Position numbers and translations under genes: made by a program. A model generated the notes under the pieces. That model saw nothing but the letters and a program-made list of their open reading frames with translations. It made no database searches and was not told the DNA's origin. Positions 7,030 to 16,367 of a stretch of DNA of 40,881 nucleotides are shown here, piece after piece (within the stretch, counting starts at the first letter, position 1; every line of letters starts with the position of its first letter). Source of the DNA: Gammaproteobacteria bacterium (GTDB taxonomy: Bacteria; Pseudomonadota; Gammaproteobacteria; Steroidobacterales; Steroidobacteraceae); assembly GCA_016882265.1 (NCBI GenBank), contig VGVB01000025.1:1-40881 (forward strand). Reading direction: 5' to 3'.

Positions 7030-8301
7030 TCATGCCTCGCAGCCCAGCCACTCCAGGGCTGGCCCCACGGTATGGAACGAGCCGCAGACGAGGATCCGGT
7101 CGCCCGCCCGCGGCTGCGCTGCGGCCCGCGCACAGCCATCCGCGACACTGCCAGCCAGGCCAACCGGCGTGGGCCCGACCTGCGCCGCGATCTGTGCCCT
7201 CAGTACGCTGGCATCCGGCGCGCGCGGGCTGTCCGGGGCAACGATGATCCATTCGTCAACCTGCGGCGCCAGCGCCGCGACGATGCCGGCGATGTCCTTG
7301 TCGGCGAGGATGCCGCAGACCGCCAGCGTCCGGCCGACTGCCGGACGGGCCGCCAGACTCGCCGCCAGTGCGTGGGCGGCGTCGGGGTTGTGCGCCACAT
7401 CGAGAATCCAGTCCGCGCCGCGGGCCCGGAGCTGCTGGAACCGCCCGGCGAGTTGCACACGCGCCAGCCCCGCGCGCACCGCGTGGTCGGGCACGAACAA
7501 GGTCGGCTCCGCTGCCTCGAGCATGGCCAGCGCGGTCGCGGCATTGCCGAGCTGCGGGACTCCCGCGAGCGCCGGCAGCGGCAATTCGCGGCGCCGCGAC
7601 CCAAGGCCCACGTAGTCCCAGCCGTCCGGCCGCTCGACGAAATCGAAATCGATCCCGAGGCGGCGCAGGCGCGCGCCGCAGTCGTCGGCCACCCGGGCGA
7701 GGCCGGCCGGAACCGACCGCGCCCCGAAGACCGCCGGCCGTGCGGACCGGAAGATCCCGGCCTTTTCAGCGCCGATCCGATCCAGCGTGTGACCGAGCCA
7801 TTCCTGGTGATCGAAGCCGACCGACACGACGGCGGCAACGTCGGCATCGATGACGTTGACCGCGTCCAGCCGCCCGCCGAGGCCGACCTCCAGAATGGCG
7901 ACCTCGACCCGCTCCCAGCCGAAGCAGGTGAGTGCCGCCAATGCGTTCCACTCGAAGAAGGTCAGCGAAATCTCGCCGCGCGCGTCATCGATGCGCGCGA
8001 ACGCCTCCAGCAACATGGCGTCGGCGATCGGCCGGCCGCGGATCCGGATGCGCTCGTTGTAGCGAAGCAGATGCGGCGAAGTGAACAGGCCCGTCTCGAA
8101 GTCTGCGGCCGCCAGCACCGCCTCGAGCATCGCCGCCACCGAGCCCTTGCCGTTCGTACCGCCGATGGTCAGCACCACCGGAGGGCGCGCCAGCGCCAGC
8201 CGCCGGTACACCTCGGCGACCCGCGCCAGGCCCAGGTCGATGGCGCGCGGATGGCTTGCCTGCTGCCAGTCGAGCCACTCCGCCAGCGACTGGAATCTCA
8301 C
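7030..8301 (-). CDS. folC: Bifunctional folylpolyglutamate / dihydrofolate synthase
   Basis: FolC joins glutamate to dihydropteroate and later adds the polyglutamate tail to folates, using ATP. The 423 residues match the family length. The Mur-ligase-type P-loop is TIGGTNGKGSV near residue 45. The central domain carries VAILEVGLGGRLDAVN and FDHQEWLGHT, and the C-terminal domain has DVAHNPDAAHAL. It follows accD by 35 bases and precedes dedD by 25, consistent with one operon. Both reactions are expected because the typical gammaproteobacterial bifunctional form is seen, but sequence alone cannot prove the dihydrofolate synthase activity. Confidence 0.95.
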   Translation of the reverse strand: MRFQSLAEWLDWQQASHPRAIDLGLARVAEVYRRLALARPPVVLTIGGTNGKGSVAAMLEAVLAAADFETGLFTSPHLLRYNERIRIRGRPIADAMLLEAFARIDDARGEISLTFFEWNALAALTCFGWERVEVAILEVGLGGRLDAVNVIDADVAAVVSVGFDHQEWLGHTLDRIGAEKAGIFRSARPAVFGARSVPAGLARVADDCGARLRRLGIDFDFVERPDGWDYVGLGSRRRELPLPALAGVPQLGNAATALAMLEAAEPTLFVPDHAVRAGLARVQLAGRFQQLRARGADWILDVAHNPDAAHALAASLAARPAVGRTLAVCGILADKDIAGIVAALAPQVDEWIIVAPDSPRAPDASVLRAQIAAQVGPTPVGLAGSVADGCARAAAQPRAGDRILVCGSFHTVGPALEWLGCEA

Positions 8302-8336
8302 CGGCGCCAGCAGGCTGGCCGCGACGGCATGCGAGT

Positions 8337-9206
8337 TCAGCTCGCGACCGGCAGCCGCAACAACAGCCGCAACAGGGCCGCGATCCGCTCGCGCAGGTCA
8401 CGGCGGTCCACGATCATGTCGAGAGCACCGTGCTCGAGCAGGAATTCGCTGCGCTGGAAGCCCTCCGGCAGCGTCTGGCGGACCGTCTGCTGGATCACGC
8501 GCGGCCCGGCGAACCCGACCAGGGCCCGCGGCTCGGCGATATTGATGTCGCCGAGCATCGCCAGGCTGGCCGAGACGCCGCCGGTGGTCGGATCAGTCAG
8601 CACCGAGATGAACGGCAGCCGGGCCCGCGCCAGACCGGCCAGCGCTGCGCTGGTCTTGGCCATCTGCAGCAGCGACAGCAGGCCCTCCTGCATGCGCGCA
8701 CCGCCGCTCGCCGCAAAGCTGATCAGCGGCCGGCGTTCCCGGATCGCATGCTCAACGCCCAGCACGAAACGCTCGCCGACCGCCGAGCCCATCGAACCGC
8801 CCATGAAGGCGAATTCGAACGCGCCGGCCACCACCGGGATGCCGTCGAGCTGGCCGGCCATCACGACGAAAGCATCGCTCTCACCGACCGCCTTCTGCGC
8901 GGTGACCAGCCGGTCGCTGTAGCGCCGGCTGTCGCGGAAGTGCAGTGGATCTCCGGGTACCACCTCGCGCGCCAGCTCGGCAGTGCTGCCCGGATCGAGA
9001 AAGCGCTGCAGTCGCTCGCGAGCACCGATGCGCAGGTGATGCGCGCACTTCGGGCAGACCTGCAGGTTGCGTTCGACCTCGGGCCGGTACAGCACCGAGT
9101 CGCAGGCCGGGCACTTCATCCACAGGCCCTGCGGTACCGAGCGCGTGCGGCGCTCGGTCGTGATCCGGGACGGAATGATCTTTTCGAACCAGGTCACGGC
9201 AGCCAC
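8337..9206 (-). CDS. accD: Acetyl-CoA carboxylase carboxyltransferase subunit beta
   Basis: AccD pairs with AccA to move the carboxyl group from biotin to acetyl-CoA, the entry to fatty acid synthesis. The 289 residues include the N-terminal zinc ribbon with C32-x2-C35-x15-C51-x2-C54, the spacing known for E. coli AccD, then the crotonase-like carboxyltransferase domain with [12 protein letters not shown] and [11 protein letters not shown]. The start at 9206 overlaps the end of truA by 13 bases. In Pseudomonas trpF lies between truA and accD; here there is no room for it. Operon with folC downstream. Confidence 0.96.
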   Translation of the reverse strand: MAAVTWFEKIIPSRITTERRTRSVPQGLWMKCPACDSVLYRPEVERNLQVCPKCAHHLRIGARERLQRFLDPGSTAELAREVVPGDPLHFRDSRRYSDRLVTAQKAVGESDAFVVMAGQLDGIPVVAGAFEFAFMGGSMGSAVGERFVLGVEHAIRERRPLISFAASGGARMQEGLLSLLQMAKTSAALAGLARARLPFISVLTDPTTGGVSASLAMLGDINIAEPRALVGFAGPRVIQQTVRQTLPEGFQRSEFLLEHGALDMIVDRRDLRERIAALLRLLLRLPVAS

Positions 9207-10021
9207 CCTGCGGCGAGCCCGGCGATCATAGCGGATGGCTGCCGCGCGGCAAGCGGCGGCAATCCGGCGCCGTCCGGGTACCGCACCGACACGAGGTACA
9301 GCCCGGCGGCCGGTGCCGTCACGCCAGCGGCGCGGCGGTCGCGCGTGGCCAGCACCTCAGCGACCCACTCGGGCGGTCGTTCACCGCTGCCGACCGCGAT
9401 CAGGGTTCCGCTGATGTTGCGGACCATGTGATGCAGGAACGCGTTGGCCGTCACTTCGATCACGACGAAGGGTCCGGTCGCGACGACGCGGATTTCGTCG
9501 ACGCGGCGGATCGGACTGCGCGACTGGCAGTCGGCGCCACGAAATGCGGAAAAATCGTGCTCGCCGATCAGGTGCCGGCCAGCCGCTTGCATCCGCTCGG
9601 CGTCGAGCGTTGCGCGCAGGTGACAGACCCGTCCGTGCAGCAGTGCCGGTCGCGTCCGTCCCTGCACGATCAGATACCGGTAGCTGCGCGCGAGCGCGCT
9701 GTAGCGGGCGTGAAATCCGCTCTCGATCGGTGTCGCCCAGCGCAACGCGATAGCCGCCGGCAGGTGGCTGTTCGCCCCGAGCACCCAGCCATGCGGCGGG
9801 CGCAGTGCGCTGGTATCGAAGTGCGCCACCTGGCCACTGGCGTGCACACCGGCGTCGGTCCGGCCGGCACAGACCACGGCGACCGGATGGTCGGCGATCC
9901 GAGCGAGCGCCCGCTCGATCTCGCCCTGGATGGTCAGCAGACCGGGCTGCGCCTGCCAGCCCGCGTAACGCGACCCCTCGTACTCGATGCCGACGGCGAT
10001 GCGCGCGGCCGCGTCGCTCAC
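9194..10021 (-). CDS. truA: tRNA pseudouridine(38-40) synthase
   Basis: TruA changes uridines 38-40 of the anticodon stem to pseudouridine. The 275-residue product carries the catalytic aspartate in [14 protein letters not shown] (Asp56), the [11 protein letters not shown]-terminal motif, and the [14 protein letters not shown] segment of the family near residue 205. Its ATG at 10021 overlaps the fimV stop as ATGA, so translation is probably coupled. The 3' end overlaps accD by 13 bases. The C-terminal ~20 residues ([17 protein letters not shown]) run past the usual end and may only reflect the loss of an earlier stop. Confidence 0.95.
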   Translation of the reverse strand: MSDAAARIAVGIEYEGSRYAGWQAQPGLLTIQGEIERALARIADHPVAVVCAGRTDAGVHASGQVAHFDTSALRPPHGWVLGANSHLPAAIALRWATPIESGFHARYSALARSYRYLIVQGRTRPALLHGRVCHLRATLDAERMQAAGRHLIGEHDFSAFRGADCQSRSPIRRVDEIRVVATGPFVVIEVTANAFLHHMVRNISGTLIAVGSGERPPEWVAEVLATRDRRAAGVTAPAAGLYLVSVRYPDGAGLPPLAARQPSAMIAGLAAGWLP

Positions 10022-12597
10022 GCGCCCGGCAGCGAATCGACCAACCGGCGCGCCTCGGCCTTCTGCGAAGCGCTGCCCTCGGCCAGCACTTCCTGCAGGA
10101 TGCTGCGGGCGCCATCCGGATCGCCCATGTCCATGTAGGCCCGTGCCAGGTCGAGCTTGGTGCCGACCTCGCTCATGGTCACCGGATCGAGTTCGCCCAG
10201 ACCGGGCAGGTCTGCGAGTTCCATCCGCTCCGTGGCCGTGGCGTCGGCATGCGGAGCCGCCATCGCGCCAACGTCGAGGTCGAGACCGGCCTCGCCATCG
10301 ATCTGCGGCAACTGCGACGTGGCACCGCTGTCGATTTCCGGCAGCAGCGCCGTGCGGTCCGCATCCGCGGCGGGCATCAACCGCGTGGCTTCGGCGCTCG
10401 GCGCGATCCGGGTCGCATCGTCCACTCCCAGGTCCGGCAATCCGCTGAGATCGAGGCCGAGGTCGTCGATCGCCATTTCCGCCGTGGCATCGACGGCCGG
10501 ACGGGTGGTTTCGACCGTCGGCGTATCGGACATCGGCATCTCGATCGTCGGCATTTCGACCGTGCCGGCTGCGGCGACCCGCGGCATCTCCCTCGTGGTC
10601 GCACCGGGCGGCAACGTGACCTCCGACTGATCGAAGCCGAGGGTCTCTGCTTCACCGGTCGGTGCCGCACTGGTCTCGTCCGGTGCGAACTCCCCGCCGA
10701 AATCGATGTCGAGCCCGCCGTCGCCCTCGGGGGCCGACAGCAGTTCCAGGTCCACGCGGCTCTCGCCGCCCTCGAGACTCAGGTCGACTCCGGCCGATAC
10801 CGACATCTCGCCGGCGAAAAGCGGATCGTCGGGCGCGATCTGGCGACCCATGATCACGATGCGGTCCCAGTCGCTGCTGGCGTCGATCGAGCGGTGCAGG
10901 TCCCGGGCGACGGTCAGGAACTGGGCAGCGTCACCAGCCACGAAGTGGATCTCGGCCAGTTTCATCTTCAGGTCGCTGCGCTCCGGCTCGTTGCGCAGCG
11001 CCATGCGGACCAGATCCGCGGCCTGGTCGTACAGGCCATAGGCCATATGGAAGTCGGCCTCCGCCAGCGGATCGGCCTGATCGAGGTCGAGTGCGGCCTC
11101 GGCGCTGATCGTCTCGTCGTGCACCGCCGGACGGGACGGAGCCTCCGGGGCACGTCGCGCGGCAGGCCGTTCGGCGACGACCACGTCCTCGCCGGCCTCC
11201 GGCGCGGCACCGGTGGCGCCGGCGCCGGCGGCCAGGGCCCGCAGGCGCATCGTCTCGCTCGGCACCGGCGCGCTGGCCGGCACGTCGAACCCCTTGAGCG
11301 CCTCGTCGAGGTCCTCCTCCCGCCGGCGACGAATGTAGCCGTAGCCGAGCAGGCCACCGAGCAGCAGCACGGCCGCACCCAGAATCACCAGCCAGTGCTC
11401 GGTCAGTCGCGCCAGGAGCGATGGCTCTTCGATCGTGCTCGGGGCTGCCGGCCTGGCCTTCGGCTTGACCGGTGCAGGCTCAGCGGACGCCGGCTCGGCC
11501 GGCGTCCCGGCGGTCGTTCCGGCGTCGTCCTGCGGCGCCACCTCGGCTTCGGCCGGTGGTTGCTCTGCCGGAAGCACCGTCGGCGGCACCCCTGCCGCAA
11601 CCGCCTGCCGTGCCGCCCTGGCCTCGGCAAGCTGCTGCTGCAATTCCGCCAGCTCGCGATCCTTCACTTCGAGCAGCCGGCGCTGCTCCGCGAGCCGACG
11701 CTGCAGGTCGCCAATCTCCGCGCTGCTCGCCGGCTGTTCGGCGGGCGGGGCCGGTGCCGCCGTGCCAGCTTCGTCGGCGGGCGTGACCAGCCGAAGCTGG
11801 CCGCTGTCTGCAACCGCCGATGCCTCCCGCCACGCCGCAGTCTGTCGGCTGATTTCAGCCGCGGCATCGGCCGCACTGATTTCCGCGACCTCGGCGGCGG
11901 CCGGAACCCGCAGGATCGATCCGGCCCGCAGCAGGTTGATGTTCCCGCCGAAGGCCTCCGGGTTCGCCCGGAACAGCGCAATGGCCATCTGCCGGGTCGC
12001 CGCACGTCCGCCGCCCTGCAACTGACCCGCGATTCCATACAACGTGTCGCCGTTCAGGACGCGATAGGTCGACACCTGCCCGGCCTCGGCCGCCGGGCTG
12101 GCGGGCTCGGTCGCAGCCGGTGGCGGCGTTGGCTGGCGCTCGACACGTGACTCAACCCGCGGCGCGGCAACCGGTGCCGGCGCAACCGCTGGCGCCGCCG
12201 GGACGAAGACCGGCGGATCGAGCAACACCGTGTACTCGCGCAGCAGATGACCGCTTGGCCAGTTGACATCGACGAGAAACGTCACGAACGGCTCGCCGAT
12301 CGGACCCCTCGAGCGCACGAGCAGCACGTTCTGGCCGTCCCGGCCACGCCCGACCTTGAAGTCCAGTGAATCGAGCCAGCCCGGCCGATCGAGCCCGTAA
12401 CGCTGAAAGAGCTCACGCGAAGCAAGCTGGGCCCGCAGCGTCGTGAGTTCTTCAGAAGTGGCCGCAACCAGGTCGATTTCGGCTGCGAGCGGCTCATTCA
12501 GCGCCGAGGACAGTCGGATCTCACCCAGCCCGAGTCCCAGCGCGGCCTGCGGCGCAGCCAGAATCGCGGGAATGAGCAGACGTAGTTTCCAACTCAT
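10018..12597 (-). CDS. fimV: FimV/HubP-type polar organisation and pilus-assembly protein
   Basis: The 859-residue protein begins MSWKLRLLIPAILAAPQAAL, a signal peptide, preceded by GGGAG; a 24-codon upstream extension to 12669 is rejected because it buries the signal. After it come the FimV N-terminal domain (about 22-130), a LysM peptidoglycan-binding motif (YRVLNGDTLYGIA, about 190-245), a predicted coiled coil rich in Arg/Glu/Gln (about 320-365), and a membrane helix (HWLVILGAAVLLLGGLLGYG). The long acidic cytoplasmic part has TPR-like helices and ends with the FimV C-terminal domain (SEVGTKLDLARAYMDMGD). FimV/HubP proteins organise the pole, type IV pilus secretin assembly and cAMP signalling in Pseudomonas and Vibrio. 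Order fimV-truA is conserved in Pseudomonas. Confidence 0.93.
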   Translation of the reverse strand: MSWKLRLLIPAILAAPQAALGLGLGEIRLSSALNEPLAAEIDLVAATSEELTTLRAQLASRELFQRYGLDRPGWLDSLDFKVGRGRDGQNVLLVRSRGPIGEPFVTFLVDVNWPSGHLLREYTVLLDPPVFVPAAPAVAPAPVAAPRVESRVERQPTPPPAATEPASPAAEAGQVSTYRVLNGDTLYGIAGQLQGGGRAATRQMAIALFRANPEAFGGNINLLRAGSILRVPAAAEVAEISAADAAAEISRQTAAWREASAVADSGQLRLVTPADEAGTAAPAPPAEQPASSAEIGDLQRRLAEQRRLLEVKDRELAELQQQLAEARAARQAVAAGVPPTVLPAEQPPAEAEVAPQDDAGTTAGTPAEPASAEPAPVKPKARPAAPSTIEEPSLLARLTEHWLVILGAAVLLLGGLLGYGYIRRRREEDLDEALKGFDVPASAPVPSETMRLRALAAGAGATGAAPEAGEDVVVAERPAARRAPEAPSRPAVHDETISAEAALDLDQADPLAEADFHMAYGLYDQAADLVRMALRNEPERSDLKMKLAEIHFVAGDAAQFLTVARDLHRSIDASSDWDRIVIMGRQIAPDDPLFAGEMSVSAGVDLSLEGGESRVDLELLSAPEGDGGLDIDFGGEFAPDETSAAPTGEAETLGFDQSEVTLPPGATTREMPRVAAAGTVEMPTIEMPMSDTPTVETTRPAVDATAEMAIDDLGLDLSGLPDLGVDDATRIAPSAEATRLMPAADADRTALLPEIDSGATSQLPQIDGEAGLDLDVGAMAAPHADATATERMELADLPGLGELDPVTMSEVGTKLDLARAYMDMGDPDGARSILQEVLAEGSASQKAEARRLVDSLPGA

Positions 12598-12687
12598 CAG
12601 TAGCTCCCGGGCAGCGGAGACAGACGGAGACTTCGGGTCAGGCGGGTTGGCCGGCGTGATTCTGGTCACAAGTCCCTGATCCCTTGA

Positions 12688-12715
12688 GACATAGCTTACA
12701 CCCGCGATTTACCAA
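12688..12715 (-). promoter_or_regulatory. Candidate sigma70-type promoter of fimV
   Basis: On the minus strand TTGGTA (12710-12715), a 16-base spacer, then TATGTC (12688-12693). It sits in the 132-base gap after aroC, which is more AT-rich than its surroundings. The leader to the ATG at 12597 would be about 85 bases. Nothing else was found in this gap. Confidence 0.4.
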
Positions 12716-12729
12716 AATCCTGTGCTGCG

Positions 12730-13860
12730 TCACGCATTCCGCCCCCGCGCCGGACCCGCCCGCTGGCCCTTCATGATGTCCGGCAGCGGCGCGACGACCT
12801 CGCCGCACTGGGCCCGGTGCCGCAGCCAGTGATCCATCAGCACCAGCAACAGCATCGCCTCCGCGATCGGCGGGGCCCGCAGACCGACGCAGGGGTCGTG
12901 ACGGCCGGTCGTGACGATCGTACCGGGCCGGCCAGCCGCATCGATGGTCCGGGCCGGGATCCGGATGCTGGAGGTCGGCTTGAAGGCCACGTGCACGATC
13001 AGGTCCTGGCCGGTGCTGATGCCGCCCAACGTGCCGCCGGAGTGATTGGACAGGAACCCCGACGGCGTCAGTTCGTCGCGATGCTCCGAGCCCTTCTGCC
13101 GGGCCACCGCCACGCCGTCACCGATTTCGACCGCGCGGGCTGCCTGAATCCCCATCATCGCGCCGGCAATGTCGGCGTCGAGCCGATCGAACATCGGCTC
13201 ACCGAGGCCGGGCGGCACGCCGCGACCGATTACGGTGACCCGCGCGCCGATCGAGTCGCCCTGCCGGCGCAACTGGTCGATGTATTTCTCGAGCTCGGGC
13301 ACCCGGCCTGGATCCGGGCACCAGAACGGGTTCCGGCGCGCGGCCGGAAGGTCCACGCACTCGAGGTCGTAGGGCCCGATTCCTGAGAGATATCCGGTCA
13401 CCTCGATGCCGAGTCGCCCGCGCAGGTATTTGCGGGCGATCGCGCCCGCGGCCACGATCGCGACCGTGGTGCGTGCTGAGGCACGCCCACCGCCGCGATG
13501 ATCGCGCCGGCCGTACTTGTGCAGATAGGTGTAGTCGGCGTGACCGGGCCGGAACAGATCGCGGCTGCGCTCGTAGTCGCGCGCCCGGGCGTCCGTATTC
13601 TCGACCAGCAATGCAATCGGCGTCCCGGTCGTCAGTCCTTCGAACACGCCGGACAGGATGCGCACGCGATCGGGTTCCCGCCGCTGGCTCGTGTAACGGG
13701 ACTGCCCGGTGCGCCGCGCCTCGAGATCCGCCTGCACGTCTGCATCGGCGAGCGCCAGTCCGGGCGGGCAGCCATCCACGATCGCGCCGAGCGCCGGACC
13801 ATGGCTCTCGCCAAAGGTCGTCACGGTGAACAGGGTGCCGAAAGTGCTGCCGGACATCAT
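12730..13860 (-). CDS. aroC: Chorismate synthase
   Basis: AroC turns EPSP into chorismate with reduced FMN, the last common step to aromatic amino acids and folate. The 376 residues show the three family signatures: [18 protein letters not shown] at the start, the central [10 protein letters not shown], and [17 protein letters not shown] near the end. The first two codons are both ATG; either 13860 or 13857 could be used. It begins 7 bases after the prmB stop; prmB-aroC adjacency is also found in E. coli. Confidence 0.97.
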   Translation of the reverse strand: MMSGSTFGTLFTVTTFGESHGPALGAIVDGCPPGLALADADVQADLEARRTGQSRYTSQRREPDRVRILSGVFEGLTTGTPIALLVENTDARARDYERSRDLFRPGHADYTYLHKYGRRDHRGGGRASARTTVAIVAAGAIARKYLRGRLGIEVTGYLSGIGPYDLECVDLPAARRNPFWCPDPGRVPELEKYIDQLRRQGDSIGARVTVIGRGVPPGLGEPMFDRLDADIAGAMMGIQAARAVEIGDGVAVARQKGSEHRDELTPSGFLSNHSGGTLGGISTGQDLIVHVAFKPTSSIRIPARTIDAAGRPGTIVTTGRHDPCVGLRAPPIAEAMLLLVLMDHWLRHRAQCGEVVAPLPDIMKGQRAGPARGRNA

Positions 13861-13867
13861 GGCTCCT

Positions 13868-14755
13868 TCAGTGGGCGAGATCGGCCGCCGCCAGCAGGAA
13901 CACGCCGCCGCCGCCCCGCTCGAACTCGATCCAGGTGAACGGCAGGCGCGGCCAGCGGCGGCGTACGGCGCCCTCGCTGTCGCCGACCTCGACGACGAGG
14001 ATTCCGCCAGGCCGCAGGTGCCGGCCTGCTCCCGCCAGAATCCGGGCGACGATCGCCAGCCCGCCGGCGCCGGCCCTGAGCGCCAGCGCCGGCTCGGCGT
14101 GATATTCCTGCGGCAGGCGGCGGTATGCGCGGGGCGGCACGTACGGCGGATTGCTCACGATCACATCGTAGCGCCGCGCGCCGAGCCCGGCATAGACGTC
14201 GGAGCGCAGGGCGTGCACGCGCCGCTGCAGCCGGTGGCGGCGGATGTTGTCGCGGGCCACCGCCAGTGCCCGCGGTGCAACGTCCACCGCATCGACGCGC
14301 GCTCGCGGCAACGCATGCGCGGCGGCGATGGCAATGCACCCCGAGCCGGTGCCGATGTCGAGCACGCTGCGGACGCGCCCGGCATCGATCCACGGCTCGA
14401 ACCCGCGCTCGCACAGTTCGGCCAGTGGCGAGCGTGGCACCAGCACGTCCGCAGTCACGCGGATCGCATGGCCGGCGAACCAGGTGACGCCGGTGAGGTA
14501 AGCCGACGGCATGCGCTCATCGATCCGCCGCCGCACCAGCGCGCGGACCCGTTCGCGCTGGGCCGGCGTGACGGCGTGCCGGTACGCGGCCGGCGCCGCC
14601 TCGTGGCGCAGTCGCAGGGCATGGAAGACGAGGGCCGCCGCCTCGTCGCGCGGCGTCGCGGTGCCGTGCCCGAAATGCAGGCGCGCTCGGGCAAGGGTCG
14701 CCGCGACCTCGCGCAACAGCTCTGCCACAGTTCCCGCCCCTGCACGACCCGGCAC
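13868..14755 (-). CDS. prmB: Ribosomal protein uL3 N5-glutamine methyltransferase
   Basis: PrmB methylates a glutamine of ribosomal protein L3. The 295-residue frame has the Rossmann SAM site [14 protein letters not shown] and the NPPYVPP motif for amide methylation of glutamine. Sequence around [16 protein letters not shown], upstream of the SAM site, is the HemK/PrmB-type N-terminal helix region. The neighbour aroC supports PrmB over PrmC, which usually sits by prfA. The first eight residues (MPGRAGAG) are unlike the family and a GTG at 14728 (VAELLREV) is an equally good start. Confidence 0.9.
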   Translation of the reverse strand: MPGRAGAGTVAELLREVAATLARARLHFGHGTATPRDEAAALVFHALRLRHEAAPAAYRHAVTPAQRERVRALVRRRIDERMPSAYLTGVTWFAGHAIRVTADVLVPRSPLAELCERGFEPWIDAGRVRSVLDIGTGSGCIAIAAAHALPRARVDAVDVAPRALAVARDNIRRHRLQRRVHALRSDVYAGLGARRYDVIVSNPPYVPPRAYRRLPQEYHAEPALALRAGAGGLAIVARILAGAGRHLRPGGILVVEVGDSEGAVRRRWPRLPFTWIEFERGGGGVFLLAAADLAH

Positions 14756-14823
14756 CCGACCTCCCGATGCTTCGCCGACTGCGGCAGTCTAGCGGTCTGG
14801 CCGGACGGCCGGGGCTTCTGTGG

Positions 14824-14829
14824 GATAAT
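14824..14829 (+). promoter_or_regulatory. -10-like hexamer just before the SCO1 gene
   Basis: TGTGGGATAAT includes an extended -10 (TGn) and GATAAT. It is 9 bases from the ATG at 14839, with no Shine-Dalgarno between, so a leaderless or very short leader is likely. It lies in the divergent gap between prmB and the SCO1 gene. Confidence 0.4.
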
Positions 14830-14838
14830 TCGCGCGCC

Positions 14839-15495
14839 ATGTCCAACGAATCCCCGTCCCGGAGTGTTCCGCGCAGCCGCCGCTGGTGGCTGCCGCTGCT
14901 GGTCGCTGCCGCTGGCATCGCCGGCGCCTGGCTGGCGGTCATCGTCAACCGTGCGCCGCAACCGCCAGCCCTGGAACGCGCCACGCTGCTGCATACGCCG
15001 CGGCCGCTGCCGGACCTGGTGCTGACGGATCACACCGGCACGGAATTTCCGACGCGCCGCCTGGCCGGGGGCTGGACGCTGCTGTTCTTCGGCTTCACGA
15101 ACTGCCCCGATGTCTGTCCGACGACTCTGGCTACGCTCGTCGCCGCCGGCCGGGCGCTGGCCGATCGGCCCGCGGCGTCGCGGCCGCGGGTCGTGCTGGT
15201 CTCCGTGGACCCGGCCCGGGACTCGCCGGACAAGCTGGCTGCCTACCTCGGACACTTCGACCCGGCTTTCCTCGGCCTGACCGGAACGGCGACAGCCATC
15301 GAGGCGCTGACCCGCGGTCTCGGCGTCGTCGTGCAGGCGCAGCCGCCCGATGCGTACGGCAACTACGCCGTGGATCACTCGGCCGCGATCTTCCTGCTCG
15401 ACCCGGATGGTGCGATGCGCGCGGTCTTCGGCAGCCCGCACGAGGCGGACCTCATCGCCCGCGACTACCGGCGCATCGTCGCCGCAGCGGACTGA
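14839..15495 (+). CDS. SCO1/SenC family copper chaperone
   Basis: The 218-residue protein has a membrane anchor (about residues 16-36) and a periplasmic thioredoxin-like domain. The copper ligands of the family are present: C89-P-D-V-C93 and H180 (AVDHSAA). Such proteins deliver Cu to the CuA site of cytochrome c oxidase or keep its cysteines reduced. No oxidase subunit gene is nearby, so the target lies elsewhere. The start at 14839 places the anchor correctly; an ATG 24 codons upstream (14767) overlaps the promoter-like box. psd begins 5 bases after the stop. Confidence 0.92.
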   Translation: MSNESPSRSVPRSRRWWLPLLVAAAGIAGAWLAVIVNRAPQPPALERATLLHTPRPLPDLVLTDHTGTEFPTRRLAGGWTLLFFGFTNCPDVCPTTLATLVAAGRALADRPAASRPRVVLVSVDPARDSPDKLAAYLGHFDPAFLGLTGTATAIEALTRGLGVVVQAQPPDAYGNYAVDHSAAIFLLDPDGAMRAVFGSPHEADLIARDYRRIVAAAD

Positions 15496-15500
15496 ATCCG

Positions 15501-16367
15501 ATGAGCGGGCGCGCCGGGCGGGACCGGCTGTTCGTCGGAGTGCAGCATCTGCTCCCGCAACACACGCTGTCGCGACTGGTCCGCGCGATCACGCGCTGCC
15601 GGGTCGGCTGGGTGCGGACCGCGCTGATCCGCGCCTTCCTGCGCCGGTATGCCGTCGACCTGAGTGACGCAGAACACCGGACCCTCGGGGACTGGGCCTC
15701 CTTCAACGAGTTCTTCACGCGGCGCCTGCGGAGCGGTGCTCGTCCGGTCGACCCGGAACCGGCCGCACTGGTCAGCCCGGTCGATGGCTCGATCAGCCAG
15801 GCCGGAGCGCTGCGCGACGATGTACTGCTGCAGGCCAAGGGCATCGACTACAGCGCCGGTGCACTGCTGGGCGGAGACGCGGCCCTGGCCCGGGAACTGG
15901 CCGGCGGCGAGTACCTGACGATCTACCTTGCTCCGACCGATTATCACCGTATCCACATGCCGTGTTCCGGCACGTTGCGCCGCGCGCGCCTGATCCCGGG
16001 CGATCGCTTCAGCGTCAACGCGGCGACCGCGGCGGGCGTCCCCGGGCTGTACACACGCAACGAACGGGTCGTCTGCGTGTTCGACACTACGGCCGGCGCC
16101 ATTGCGCTGGTGCTCGTCGGCGCGCTGTTCGTCGGCAGCATCAGCCTGATCTGGTCCGGCGAAGTCAACGCCCGGCGGCGCCGGCGCGTCGTCGATCTGC
16201 CGCTGCCGACGCCGCCACCACGGCTGGAGAAAGGCGCCGAGCTCGGCTGTTTCAACATGGGTTCGACGGTGATCCTGCTGGCCCCGGCGCGGCGCATCCG
16301 GCCGGAGCCCGGGCTGGTCCCGGGTCGCCGCCTCCGCTGCGGCGAACGCATCGCCACTGCCCTGTGA
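15501..16367 (+). CDS. psd: Phosphatidylserine decarboxylase proenzyme
   Basis: Psd makes phosphatidylethanolamine at the inner membrane and uses a pyruvoyl group formed by self-cleavage. The 288-residue proenzyme has the DYHRIHMPCSG segment, the WASFNEFFTRRLR start motif, and the cleavage site MGST with Ser255 becoming the pyruvoyl; most homologues read LGST, so Met is a mild variant. The frame is open further upstream but that stretch is the SCO1 gene in another frame. The stop overlaps the GTG of epmA as GTGA. Proximity of psd and epmA is also known in E. coli. Confidence 0.95.
   Translation: MSGRAGRDRLFVGVQHLLPQHTLSRLVRAITRCRVGWVRTALIRAFLRRYAVDLSDAEHRTLGDWASFNEFFTRRLRSGARPVDPEPAALVSPVDGSISQAGALRDDVLLQAKGIDYSAGALLGGDAALARELAGGEYLTIYLAPTDYHRIHMPCSGTLRRARLIPGDRFSVNAATAAGVPGLYTRNERVVCVFDTTAGAIALVLVGALFVGSISLIWSGEVNARRRRRVVDLPLPTPPPRLEKGAELGCFNMGSTVILLAPARRIRPEPGLVPGRRLRCGERIATAL

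Noticed and set aside
6715..8922. A 735-codon plus-strand frame opposite dedD, folC and accD
   Set aside because: It spans three real genes on the other strand and shows only Arg/Ala-rich composition typical of shadow frames.
9805..12150. A 781-codon open frame on the plus strand opposite fimV
   Set aside because: It is antisense to a well-supported gene, has no recognisable domain, and is explained by high GC leaving few stop codons in the other frames.
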